From assembly GCA_000403215.2 (NCBI GenBank), contig KE159532.1:15846-79845 (forward strand): DNA of 64,000 nt, given 5' to 3'. A program made the position numbers and the translations under genes. Below are positions 52,864-62,724 of this stretch, piece after piece. Position 1 is the stretch's first letter; every line of letters starts with the position of its first letter. The notes beneath the pieces were generated by a model that ran no database searches, was not told the DNA's origin, and saw nothing but the letters and a program-made list of their open reading frames with translations. Source of the DNA: Lachnospiraceae bacterium A4 (GTDB lineage Bacteria; Bacillota; Clostridia; Lachnospirales; Lachnospiraceae).

Positions 52864-55293
52864 ATGGGAATCAAGGCTAAGCTTTTGTTGATGGGGATAT
52901 TTTCTATTGTTGTGGCAGTATGCATCGGTGTTCTTGGCATTAACTCGATCAACAGGAATGGAAGAAACAGTGAGATTGAATCGATCGTCAATGAGATGGA
53001 TGTGCTACAGGCCAAAAATCTCGCACTGGAGGCGCAGTATCAATACTATATTGACCAGAGCTATCTTGCGCAAATCTGCAGCAATTTAGAGCAGATGACG
53101 GCAAATGCTGAGCTGCTGCAGCGTCAGGCGGGAGGAAAGTACAAAGAGGACGTTGACATGATGCTGGACAGGCTGACGAGAAGCAGGGAAAATTACAGCA
53201 ATATCAGTGAGTACAGCAGCACACGGGGATTTGACGGCGAGAGTGGCTTATACCAGCAGTACCTTGAAGCGGGCAGTGCGCTGACTGAAAGCTTTAAGGG
53301 GCTGGTGGACAAGCAGGAATGGCTTGAAATCAAATGGATAGACGCCCAGATGTGGTCGAGCGGCGAGCGTGTGGTGATAGATGACAAGGACTATGTAAAA
53401 CTGGTTTACACAGGCCCTGTGCCGGAGAAGGTGAAGCGCAACTCGATGGCGTTTCGTATCGGAGGAACACTGACGTATCATAATAACAGCTACATAACAG
53501 ACATTAAACTGACCAATGGCACCGACGAGATGAACATTGATCTGGGTACGGTTGAGAGCGTCAGCGGTTCCGGGCTTGCCTATGTGGACAGTGAACTTAC
53601 CACTTTTGACGGCCAGCCTGCGATTCGTGTGGGCTGTAATTTCAATGCGGCAAATGAGGGCTGGGAGGAGTTTGCGGTGCAGATTTCTGTCAAAGAGTAT
53701 CCAGTACAGGATTATCATACGATTGTATACACGCTTTATCTGGAACCCACCGATCTGTCCTTTGACTATAAATACGGCGGGTCTTACTCTGGCGTCTACA
53801 GTTTTGAAACCAGCCATGAACAGCTTGACAGCATGGTAAATGCCTACAGCAAACTCGTGGTGGAAGGAAAAGCTGTGCCGGAGGATTATGCAAAGATAGA
53901 GGCGCTTGCGGCGGAGCTGGCAGAGAATATTCCGCTGTACACATCAAGCGGAGATCTTGCACAGGACTCTATTGCCAAGCTGAACGCAAAGAAGGAATTT
54001 CTCCAGCAGATGAAGGCGCTCGACGACAAGATTCTTGCCTTGAAGGCAGAGAATGTAGTGTTAAACAATGAGCTGAGCGCATTGTGCACCACGGTCAAGG
54101 ACAAGACTTCTGCGGATATGGCGCAGGTAAAAGCTACTGTACAGCGCGTAAGTATTATAGTGATTGTATTGGCGTCAATGGTACTAGTGGGCATGACGGT
54201 GCTGATCGGTACCGGCATTGACCGGACAGTCATGCTGTTCCGGCAGGCATTGGACAAGATTACACAGGGACAAATATCTGTTCGAATCAAAGCGGACGGA
54301 CGCGATGAATTTTCGCAGTTTGGCAGGAGTCTGAATGTGTTCTTAGACAAACTCGAGGGCAGCATCACCCATTTACAGGGAATTTCGACAAATCTTGCGG
54401 AGACAGGCGGCAAACTCGAGCAGAAGGCAAACCAGACGAAAGGGGCGGCGTCGGTGGTGAGCACTGCGCTCGATGAGATTGCAAGAGGCGCGGCGACGCA
54501 GGCAAGTGACCTTGCGGCTTCCTCACAGCAGGTATCGGGTATGCAGGAAAATATGGTTCACATCAGTCAGAGTGTGGATGTCTTGTCAGAGACTGCCAAG
54601 GGAATGAACGAAAAAGGGACACAGGCGACCAGAATCGTCCAAGAGCTGAGCAGTACGAGCGACAAGACAACAGATGCCTTCCTGAGAATTTCAGAACAGA
54701 TTCATAAGACGGATGCGTCTGTTGTAAAGATTCAGGAGGTGGTGAATCTCATCGCCCAGATTGCGACCCAGACCAACCTGCTGTCACTCAATGCCAGCAT
54801 AGAAGCAGCGCGGGCAGGAGAGGCAGGAAAAGGCTTTGCTGTCGTGGCGAGTGAGATTCAGAAGCTGGCAGAGCAGACCAATTCCTCCGCAAAGGTAATT
54901 GATGAGATTATTTTGTCTTTGTCGAATGAGTCCCAGCAGACAGTACAGTCGATCAATGAGGTCACAGATATGATCGTGAACCAGAAGGCAAAACTCGACG
55001 AGACCAAAGCGAAATTCGAGGTTGTGGAGGAGGGGATCCTGTCCACTGGCAAAGGAATGAAAACAGTGCTGGAGCAGGCAGATGTGTGCGGCAGGGCAGG
55101 CGAGCATGTCGTCAGCCTGATGACAAATCTCTCTGCCATAGCAGAGGAGAATGCCGCGACGACAGAACAGACAAATACCTCGATGAATGAGCTCAATGAT
55201 GCCACGGCGTCGCTTGCGCGGACTGCAATGGAGTTAAAGCAGTTATCGGCATCAGTTGAGGAGAGCCTGAACTATTTCCATACCGAAAAATAA
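52864..55293 (+). CDS. Methyl-accepting chemotaxis protein with beta-rich insert
   Basis: 809 residues from ATG 52864 behind AAAGGAGGTACAAAGAGG. Membrane segments at about 7-28 and 425-446; HAMP about 447-500; signalling domain about 510-805 with the conserved tip [16 protein letters not shown] then [16 protein letters not shown]. The outer domain starts and ends helical but contains about 140 residues of beta-strand character (about 158-297, [14 protein letters not shown] ... LYLEPTDL), which resembles a carbohydrate-binding-like sandwich placed into a four-helix sensor. Location between xylan-degrading genes suggests movement toward xylan or its fragments (inference). Confidence 0.9.
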   Translation: MGIKAKLLLMGIFSIVVAVCIGVLGINSINRNGRNSEIESIVNEMDVLQAKNLALEAQYQYYIDQSYLAQICSNLEQMTANAELLQRQAGGKYKEDVDMMLDRLTRSRENYSNISEYSSTRGFDGESGLYQQYLEAGSALTESFKGLVDKQEWLEIKWIDAQMWSSGERVVIDDKDYVKLVYTGPVPEKVKRNSMAFRIGGTLTYHNNSYITDIKLTNGTDEMNIDLGTVESVSGSGLAYVDSELTTFDGQPAIRVGCNFNAANEGWEEFAVQISVKEYPVQDYHTIVYTLYLEPTDLSFDYKYGGSYSGVYSFETSHEQLDSMVNAYSKLVVEGKAVPEDYAKIEALAAELAENIPLYTSSGDLAQDSIAKLNAKKEFLQQMKALDDKILALKAENVVLNNELSALCTTVKDKTSADMAQVKATVQRVSIIVIVLASMVLVGMTVLIGTGIDRTVMLFRQALDKITQGQISVRIKADGRDEFSQFGRSLNVFLDKLEGSITHLQGISTNLAETGGKLEQKANQTKGAASVVSTALDEIARGAATQASDLAASSQQVSGMQENMVHISQSVDVLSETAKGMNEKGTQATRIVQELSSTSDKTTDAFLRISEQIHKTDASVVKIQEVVNLIAQIATQTNLLSLNASIEAARAGEAGKGFAVVASEIQKLAEQTNSSAKVIDEIILSLSNESQQTVQSINEVTDMIVNQKAKLDETKAKFEVVEEGILSTGKGMKTVLEQADVCGRAGEHVVSLMTNLSAIAEENAATTEQTNTSMNELNDATASLARTAMELKQLSASVEESLNYFHTEK

Positions 55294-55419
55294 TATCTAT
55301 AAATAGTAGTGATAGTTTGTAAACTTTAGTAGGTTTTAAAAAATGCTAAAAAAGGCTAAAATGTACCTACAGATTTACGATGCACGAACATTATTTTTTG
55401 AGTATGGAGGAGGGAAAAC

Positions 55420-58400
55420 ATGATTCGGTACAAAAGCAAAAAAATTCTGGCATTGATTTTGTCAGGGGTGCTGATCGCGGGAAGTGTTCCGGTCACGTCC
55501 AATGCTGCGGAGCAATCGGGTGAAAGCACCGAGGAATATGCAGAAAGCACAGACGGGCAGTATACGGACAGCACAGAGGAGAACCGTGCAGCCGGGAAGG
55601 ACACGCCCGAAGAAAGTACTGACGAGGAGAGCAAGCCAGAGAGCAGTGCAGCGCATACCGATGAGGAGAGCAAGCCAGAGGAAAGCACTGTTGAAGGAAG
55701 TACTGACGAGGAAAATGCTGCTGAGGAAAATACTAATGAAGAAAATGCTGCTGATGAAAATTCAACAAAAGAAAATACGACGGAGATAAACAGCAGCGAA
55801 GAGAGTACAGCTTCGGAGACGACAGAGAATGTGACAGAAACAGAGACAGATACAACGGAAACGGATACGAAAGAGACAGAAACGGAAAGCGAAACTGAGA
55901 CGGAGGAAACAGAAGAAGATTTTAAGGTATTATTGAGCGACAGACAGATTGCGGAGACGGATAATATTCTATCAGGCTACAATACAAGCTTTGAAGGAAC
56001 AGATGAGAACGGGAAACTGCACTGGTGGAATCACGAAGCAGAAACAGGGGCAAAAGGTTCTATCGCTCAGGGAAAATATGAAGAGAACCAAAAACCATCA
56101 TCGGAATGTGGAAACAATTATTTACAGGTTCAGGCAGAAAGTGGTAAGAATAAGGCTTATATTTGTGATTCCAATATAACGGGAAGCATGAAACCCCAAG
56201 TAACGTATGAATTTACTTATTATGCAAAATTAGCAGAGGGAACTGACAGTGGGGAAGTTCAGTTTCAAGTTACCAGCGTCAGCAAAGATTGGAGTTCCCA
56301 AAAACCAGCTTCAATAGAATTAGACAATGAAATTACACTTGACGCTGCTCAATGGAAGCAGGTAAGCGGAACCTTTAAATTGCCAGCACATGACCAGCAT
56401 GAGCAAGTAAAAGTAGAATTTTCAGGTTCAGAGGGCGTTTCCTTCTGTATTGATGACTTGAGAATCGCAGCAGTAGAGGATGGAAATGCTGGAGGTGACA
56501 GGGTAATTTCTAACAATATCCTCTCAGACTACAATACAAGCTTTGAAGGAGTAGATGAGAAAGGAAAACTGTATTGGTGGAATGGGCCGTCATGGAGTCA
56601 GGACGGAATCGCACGGAAATCATATGAGGATAACAAAGCACCGACATCAGACTGCGGCGCATACTATGTAGAGGTCAGTCCATATGACGGAAAAAGTGAA
56701 GCACAAGTGAAGCATGACAACATCGGCGCAATCATTCAGCCGGAAATTACCTATGAGTTCACATATATCGCAAAGCTTTCAGAAGGGCAGGAGAGTGGTC
56801 AAGTCCAGTTGGAAATCAGCAGTGACGATACCAAAAAAGCTGAAATAAAATTAGATAAAGAAGTAACACTGAATGCTGCACAGTGGCAAAAAGTAAGCGG
56901 AACCTTTAAACTGCCAGCCAATAGCAGTCATAAAGCGGTAAAAATAAAGTTCACAGGTTCAGAAAATCTTTCCTTCTGCGTCGATGACCTGCGCGTGGCA
57001 GCCACCGACCAAGGGAATGCAGAACACAGCGATAATCTGGTGAAGAATCCATATTTCGCAGAATCTGATCTCTCTATGTGGGAGAAGGCAAAAGGAGAGG
57101 CATCAATATCAACGGCAACGGCAGACAAGGCAATATTCGATGATATTGCTACCTATGGTGTCATCGAAAACAGGACAAGCAACTATGACTGTTTTGCACA
57201 GGACATGACAGGAATCCTCAAATCAGGCAGCTCGTATGAATATTCTTTCTATGTTAAGCTCGATGCTGAAGATTACAAAGATGCACCAGAAGAGCAAAGA
57301 GAGGTATGCTTTGGACCATATGTGACTGTTAATGGAACAAGCACTTACTGGGGTTCATATTCTTCAGGCGTGCTGGATAACGGGTGCAGCAAAAAGATTC
57401 CAGCAGGAGAATGGGTCAAGTTCGAGGGAACCTTCAATCCCAAATTTGAAGGTGAGGCGGATGAACTGATTATTCGAATCCTTGAGCAGGGAACCGATAA
57501 TGGAAGCGGCGCAGGCATAAAAGGCAAGTATTATGTTACAGGTGTCTCTATCCATGAAGTCAAGAAACCCATCAAAGAGATTGAGTGGGAAATCCCCAAT
57601 CTCAAGGATACAGTTTCCAGCAACGATAAGGGAATCGGTACAGATGCCTACACAGGCGCGCTCCTCACGGTTTCAGATTTGTCAGACCAGCCGTTGATGG
57701 ACTTGGTTCAAAAACATTTCAATGCAGTGACCTTTGAGAATGAGATGAAAATGGACGCCATGTTTGGCTATCATGACAACAATAACTCGGCACCGGGGTT
57801 TGATACAATCACATGGACGCGTGCGGACGGTACAGAGATGAAAGACTACAAAGTTCCGCAACTGGATTACAGCAGGGCGGACAAGATACTGGATGCACTC
57901 AAAGAATGGAATACCAATCATCCAGACAGCGTTATCAAGGTCAGAGGGCATGTGCTTGTATGGCATTCACAGGCGCCGGAGTGGTTTTTCCATGAGGACT
58001 GGGATATCAATAAACCTGATGCCAGCGCAGAGGTGATGGATGCACGTCAGGAGTGGTATATCAAAACAGTACTTGAGCATTATACAGGGGACAGCAGCCC
58101 TTATAAGGGAATGTTTTATGGCTGGGATGTCGTCAATGAGGCAGTCAGCGACAGCAGCGGAGATTACAGACATGAAGATGAGAAATCCAGCTGGTGGCGG
58201 GTATACAAAAGCGAGGATTTTATCGTCAATGCATTCCGCTATGCCAATCATTATGCGCCGTCAGATCTTGAGCTTTATTACAATGATTACAATGAGTGCA
58301 TGGGAAATAAAGTATCCGGTATCGAAAAGCTGTTAAGAGAAGTAAAATCCCATGAAACGGATGAAAAGCTTCCTACAAGGATCGATGCGATGGGAATGCA

Positions 58401-61400
58401 GTCGCACCATACAATTTCTTCTCCGACAGTCAGCCAGATCAGGGATGCAGCGGTAAGGTATGGCAAGATCGTCGGAAAGATACAGCTTACAGAGCTGGAT
58501 CTCAAAGCAAGTGATGATTTTGATGGCACAGATGCCACACTTCAGAATGAGTATACCAAGCAGGCGTACAGATACAAAGAAATCTATGATGTGATGCGTG
58601 AAGTTGACGCGATGGAGGACATTGATGTCAACGGAATTACTGTGTGGGGTGTGATCGACGGCAATTCATGGCTCCAGGACAGCAGTGATGTCGGAGGCGG
58701 AGCAGACGGAAGCAAGAAGCAGGTACCATTGCTTTTTGATGATGATTATAAAGCAAAGCCATCATTCTATGCGTTTGTGAATGCAGATAAATTAGAGCCG
58801 TACATTCGCAGCATCACAGTGATGCAGGCTGCGGATGACAATCCATATGCAAACGGAAAAAGCTATGAGATTCAGGGAATCAATGCGAAGTTTATTCCAG
58901 TTTGGACAGATACGGAATTAAAAGTACAGGTGACTGTACCCGATACAACTGTTGATGCAGGCGACGAAGTTATATTGTATATTGACTGGGATAAATCTGC
59001 GTCGGAGAATGCAGCGATCACGACTGTTCAAATGACAAGAGCAGAGTGTCAGGCTCAGGAAGACGGCTATATTGCAGAATTTGCATTGCCTAGAGAATGC
59101 AGAACAGCGATGAACTTTAGCATGGATGTTGTCGTTTCGGACAATGGCAAGACATATGCTTTTAATGATATGACGATGAGCCAGGGAACGAGCAGCAAAT
59201 ATTATGCCTGGGCGATCACCAAACCTTATATGACGATCGCCCAGGTCGGCAATGGCATCATCGCGGTGGATGGTCAAAAGGAAACGGTGTGGGATCAGGC
59301 AAAGGATGTACAGTTGCAGATTCGTACAGGGACGACTACGGCAGCAGTTACAGCAAAGCTTTTATGGGATGAGCAATACCTGTATGTGCTTGCGGATGTG
59401 ACGGATGCAGCGCTTGATAAAACGTCTTCGGAAACGCATGAGCAGGATTCTCTCGAAGTATTTATCGATGAGAACAACCACAAGTCAGATTCTTATGAGG
59501 ACGACGACAAGCAGTATCGAATCAACTATGAGAATGCACAGAGTTTTAGCGGACTGAACTGCAATGAAGAGAATGTGGTGTCTGCGGCAGTTGTGACAGA
59601 CAAAGGGTATATGATTGAAGCGGCATTCAAGTGGACAGAAATTGCGCCGGCAGTGGGAGATACGATTGGCGTAGAGTTACAGATCAATGATGCAGAAGGC
59701 GGAAAGCGCATTGGTACAGTGAGCTGGTATGATGAGTCCGGACAGGGCTGGTCCTCACCGGGCGTATTTGGCACGGCGACGCTGGGCGGCTTGATCGAAG
59801 TTGAGAGAGAAGGACTGTGGGCGTTAGAGATAGCAGATGTAACTTACACCGGAAAAGCATTGAAACCTCCAGTAACAGTATATGACGGCAAAACACTGCT
59901 GACATTAGGCAGGGATTACACTGTAAGCTACAAGAAAAATACAAAACCGACAGAACAGGCAGAGGCAGTCATTAAAGGAAAAGGAAACTATGCTGGAAGC
60001 ACTACAAAGAAGTTTAAAATTGTACCGAAGAATATCGCAGACGAAGATATTCTCATTCCGAATCTCTATGTCAAGGCACCCAAGGCAGGCAAAAGCGTGA
60101 CCGTAGCGCCAGTCGCGACAAGAAACGGCAAGAAACTGACCAAGAAGGATTTTATTGTAGAGAGTATTCAGGACAATGCAGGCAGCAAGGTAGACCGCGT
60201 GACACAACCGGGGACATACACGGTGGCAGTCAAAGGTGTGGACGCAAACGGATACACCGGAACCAAAGAGATTCAGCTCGTGGTGCTAAACAGCAGTCAG
60301 GTGCTCATGAGTGCGGTAAAGGTGACAGGCATTCAGAACAAAATATACACAGGCGATAAAGTTGTACCTGAATTTACCGTAAAATATGGACAGGAAACAC
60401 TGGAAGCAGATAAGGATTATAAAGTATTCTGTGACAGCGTAGAAGTCGGTACTGCGACAGCAGTTATCAAGGGCATCGGTGAAAAATATGTCGGCGAAAA
60501 AACCGTGACATTCAAAATTACAGGCACCGTGTTAAAGCCAGCAAATGTTCAGCTCGAAAATGCTTCGAATCTGTATTACACTGGAAATGCGATAGAACCC
60601 GTGGTAAAGATTTCAGACGCAGAGCAGGACCGTGATTTTACAGTGTCATATGACAAAAATGTAAAGGCAGGTACAGCCACGGTGACGGTAAAGGGCATCG
60701 GAAAATATACCGGAACCGTAAAGAAAACGTTTAAGATTGCACCGTTTGACATCCAGCAGAATCCGGAGGGCAAGCTCAGCTATCAAACTGCTGGTATGGA
60801 AGTACCTTATATGAAGGGCGGAAGCAAACTAAAAGCATCCGATCTGAAAGCAGTATTTAACGGTAAAAATCTGGTTGAAGGTACAGACTATACACTGGTT
60901 TATTCAGGAAACAAGAAGCTTGGAACAGCTACTGTTAAAATCAAGGGCAAAGGTAATTTCAAGGGAACGACAGCGCCAGTCAGCTTTACGATTCATGCAC
61001 AGGACCTTGCCAAGTTGACAAATGTTATCATATCCGATGTGGCAAATAAGAATGCAAGGAAATACACCAATGTAAGTCTGACGATCAAGGACTTTGACGA
61101 AAAACCTCTGAAAAAGGGAACGGATTACAGTGTTACCTTCACAAAGACGGACGGCACAACACCGATTACAGAGACGCCGAAGGCGGGCGATGTGATTCGC
61201 GCAACAATAGAGGGTAATAATTGTTATACAGGAGAAATTTATAAAGACTTTCGGATTATAGACGACAGTGCGGATATTTCCAAGGCAGAAGTAGAAGTGA
61301 CCCCGCAGTATTATACTGGAAAGGAAATTACATTGTCAGAGATCAATCCCGTCACAGGAAAACAGCAGATTTTCGTTACCATCAATGTCGGCGGCGAGAA

Positions 61401-61632
61401 GAAAACGCTCAGGGAAGGAACGGACTATGAGATTGTCAAGCATGGCTACACTAAGAATATCAACAAGGGCACCGGAAAAATGACAATTCGCGGAATCAAT
61501 CAATATGGCGGAATCCAGACTGTTTCCTTCAAGATTACAGCGCAGGCGCTCGACCATGTAGAATGGTATGAAAACCTGTATAAATCGTCAATGTCTGGCA
61601 TCATGAAAATTTTATCCAATAAATACAACTGA
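55420..61632 (+). CDS. Multimodular secreted GH10 endo-1,4-beta-xylanase
   Basis: 2,070 residues behind ATGGAGGAGGGAAAAC. Signal peptide 1-30 (VTSNAA end); Glu/Thr/Ser-rich linker 31-167; two similar CBM-like modules (about 181-350 and 366-530); a third, CBM22-like module (about 537-715); GH10 barrel (about 728-1128) with acid Glu907 in DVVNEAVSD and nucleophile Glu1025 in IQLTELDLKA; CBM9-like region (about 1140-1463); then seven Ig-like repeats of the YTG...V-KGKGNY-GT type to the end. No LPXTG or SLH anchor is visible, so how it stays at the surface is unclear. It should cut xylan outside the cell to feed the importer upstream. Confidence 0.92.
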   Translation: MIRYKSKKILALILSGVLIAGSVPVTSNAAEQSGESTEEYAESTDGQYTDSTEENRAAGKDTPEESTDEESKPESSAAHTDEESKPEESTVEGSTDEENAAEENTNEENAADENSTKENTTEINSSEESTASETTENVTETETDTTETDTKETETESETETEETEEDFKVLLSDRQIAETDNILSGYNTSFEGTDENGKLHWWNHEAETGAKGSIAQGKYEENQKPSSECGNNYLQVQAESGKNKAYICDSNITGSMKPQVTYEFTYYAKLAEGTDSGEVQFQVTSVSKDWSSQKPASIELDNEITLDAAQWKQVSGTFKLPAHDQHEQVKVEFSGSEGVSFCIDDLRIAAVEDGNAGGDRVISNNILSDYNTSFEGVDEKGKLYWWNGPSWSQDGIARKSYEDNKAPTSDCGAYYVEVSPYDGKSEAQVKHDNIGAIIQPEITYEFTYIAKLSEGQESGQVQLEISSDDTKKAEIKLDKEVTLNAAQWQKVSGTFKLPANSSHKAVKIKFTGSENLSFCVDDLRVAATDQGNAEHSDNLVKNPYFAESDLSMWEKAKGEASISTATADKAIFDDIATYGVIENRTSNYDCFAQDMTGILKSGSSYEYSFYVKLDAEDYKDAPEEQREVCFGPYVTVNGTSTYWGSYSSGVLDNGCSKKIPAGEWVKFEGTFNPKFEGEADELIIRILEQGTDNGSGAGIKGKYYVTGVSIHEVKKPIKEIEWEIPNLKDTVSSNDKGIGTDAYTGALLTVSDLSDQPLMDLVQKHFNAVTFENEMKMDAMFGYHDNNNSAPGFDTITWTRADGTEMKDYKVPQLDYSRADKILDALKEWNTNHPDSVIKVRGHVLVWHSQAPEWFFHEDWDINKPDASAEVMDARQEWYIKTVLEHYTGDSSPYKGMFYGWDVVNEAVSDSSGDYRHEDEKSSWWRVYKSEDFIVNAFRYANHYAPSDLELYYNDYNECMGNKVSGIEKLLREVKSHETDEKLPTRIDAMGMQSHHTISSPTVSQIRDAAVRYGKIVGKIQLTELDLKASDDFDGTDATLQNEYTKQAYRYKEIYDVMREVDAMEDIDVNGITVWGVIDGNSWLQDSSDVGGGADGSKKQVPLLFDDDYKAKPSFYAFVNADKLEPYIRSITVMQAADDNPYANGKSYEIQGINAKFIPVWTDTELKVQVTVPDTTVDAGDEVILYIDWDKSASENAAITTVQMTRAECQAQEDGYIAEFALPRECRTAMNFSMDVVVSDNGKTYAFNDMTMSQGTSSKYYAWAITKPYMTIAQVGNGIIAVDGQKETVWDQAKDVQLQIRTGTTTAAVTAKLLWDEQYLYVLADVTDAALDKTSSETHEQDSLEVFIDENNHKSDSYEDDDKQYRINYENAQSFSGLNCNEENVVSAAVVTDKGYMIEAAFKWTEIAPAVGDTIGVELQINDAEGGKRIGTVSWYDESGQGWSSPGVFGTATLGGLIEVEREGLWALEIADVTYTGKALKPPVTVYDGKTLLTLGRDYTVSYKKNTKPTEQAEAVIKGKGNYAGSTTKKFKIVPKNIADEDILIPNLYVKAPKAGKSVTVAPVATRNGKKLTKKDFIVESIQDNAGSKVDRVTQPGTYTVAVKGVDANGYTGTKEIQLVVLNSSQVLMSAVKVTGIQNKIYTGDKVVPEFTVKYGQETLEADKDYKVFCDSVEVGTATAVIKGIGEKYVGEKTVTFKITGTVLKPANVQLENASNLYYTGNAIEPVVKISDAEQDRDFTVSYDKNVKAGTATVTVKGIGKYTGTVKKTFKIAPFDIQQNPEGKLSYQTAGMEVPYMKGGSKLKASDLKAVFNGKNLVEGTDYTLVYSGNKKLGTATVKIKGKGNFKGTTAPVSFTIHAQDLAKLTNVIISDVANKNARKYTNVSLTIKDFDEKPLKKGTDYSVTFTKTDGTTPITETPKAGDVIRATIEGNNCYTGEIYKDFRIIDDSADISKAEVEVTPQYYTGKEITLSEINPVTGKQQIFVTINVGGEKKTLREGTDYEIVKHGYTKNINKGTGKMTIRGINQYGGIQTVSFKITAQALDHVEWYENLYKSSMSGIMKILSNKYN
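55509..55923 (+). repeat. Low-complexity Glu/Ser/Thr linker with short repeats
   Basis: Imperfect repeats such as TDEESKPE (twice), EENTNEENA and TETDT/ETETES encode a flexible, acidic, probably extended linker between the signal peptide and the first binding module of the xylanase. Confidence 0.85.
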
Positions 61633-61650
61633 ATCCATTCATTCAGATAA

Positions 61651-61690
61651 AAGAAAATCCCTCCATATAACGAGGGATTTTCTTGTGTAT
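61651..61690 (+). terminator. Terminator after the xylanase gene
   Basis: AAGAAAATCCCTC pairs perfectly with GAGGGATTTTCTT around CATATAAC. The symmetrical A/T ends make it likely bidirectional. Confidence 0.9.
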
Positions 61691-61801
61691 ACAAGTATGC
61701 GCCGCTGTCAATCAGTCCTGCTGGCATGAACTTTTGTCTGGTAAATTCGCAGAATAAATGTTAAAATAGGCAGTATCAAGACGGAACTGGAGGAGGAGTA
61801 T

Positions 61802-62638
61802 ATGCTGGATTTGGAAATAAAAGAATATCTTTCAAAGGTTGGTATCCGCAGACTTCATGCGCTGGACACGGCACTCATTGAAGCCTTTGGACAAGACGAG
61901 GGGGAGAGGCACATAGAACGGCTGACACATCTGTATGATCAATCAGAAAAACGGTTAGTCTATGGGGAAGATGGAATATCCTTTCTTCACCGTCAGGAGG
62001 AGATTGTCGATTACCTGAATCAAAGCTTGCAGATGAGCCTGCTTGCAGCATCGTTTTATGACCACGTGTTTTTCAAAAGAGTTCTGGAGTATCTTGTTAA
62101 GTATGACTCGTTTTGCGCGGGAGAGCTTGTGGATATTGGCTGTGGCAATGGGATACTGACCTGCTTTCTCGCACTGCGTCATCCCGAAGCGGTGATCACA
62201 GGAATCGAACTTTCGCAAAATGCAGTCTTGGCGGCAAGCGAGCTTGCCGCGCGCCTTCAAGTGGACAATGTGCAGTTTTACAGCGCGGACAGGCTGCGGC
62301 AAAAGAGCTGTGACACGCTGTTTTCGTGCCGTACAGTGCATGAAAATGTCATATGGAGAGCGCTCTGCGAAGAGCCAGAACCGGCATCGCTGTCCGTCGA
62401 GGAACACACCAGACGGCATAGCGCATATGCAACAGAGCTTGCGGCGTACATCAAGCCCAAAGGATATTTTATCAGTGTAGAGCGCTATGAGGAGGGCAAC
62501 GCTTACACCGGTCTGCTTCGTGCATTCGAGCGCGCGGGACTTTGTCAGATCAGGGGGACACATATGCAGTTTTCCTGCAAAAATGGAGAGAATACGGCAG
62601 TGTTTCAGGCGATGATTTTTCAGAAAACAGGCGTGTAG
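61802..62638 (+). CDS. Class I SAM-dependent methyltransferase
   Basis: 278 residues from ATG 61802 behind GGAGGAGTAT. The SAM-binding loop is LVDIGCGNGILTCFLA (about residues 108-123), followed by the acidic strand end TGIELSQNAV and LFSCRTVHEN. About 100 residues before the core form a helical cap. The target molecule cannot be told from sequence. It is not obviously part of the xylan locus; a strong terminator separates them. Confidence 0.8.
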   Translation: MLDLEIKEYLSKVGIRRLHALDTALIEAFGQDEGERHIERLTHLYDQSEKRLVYGEDGISFLHRQEEIVDYLNQSLQMSLLAASFYDHVFFKRVLEYLVKYDSFCAGELVDIGCGNGILTCFLALRHPEAVITGIELSQNAVLAASELAARLQVDNVQFYSADRLRQKSCDTLFSCRTVHENVIWRALCEEPEPASLSVEEHTRRHSAYATELAAYIKPKGYFISVERYEEGNAYTGLLRAFERAGLCQIRGTHMQFSCKNGENTAVFQAMIFQKTGV

Positions 62639-62724
62639 CAGTGCCGGACGTGGACGGCGCTGGCGGCATGTTCCTTTCCATGTCTGTGCGCAGAACCTGT
62701 GCAGAAAAAGAAAAGAGGTGCAGT

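Noticed and set aside
55329-55370. GTAGGT...ACCTAC inverted repeat before the xylanase gene as an operator
   Set aside because: Only six bases per arm with a 30-base gap in AT-rich DNA; not distinguishable from chance.
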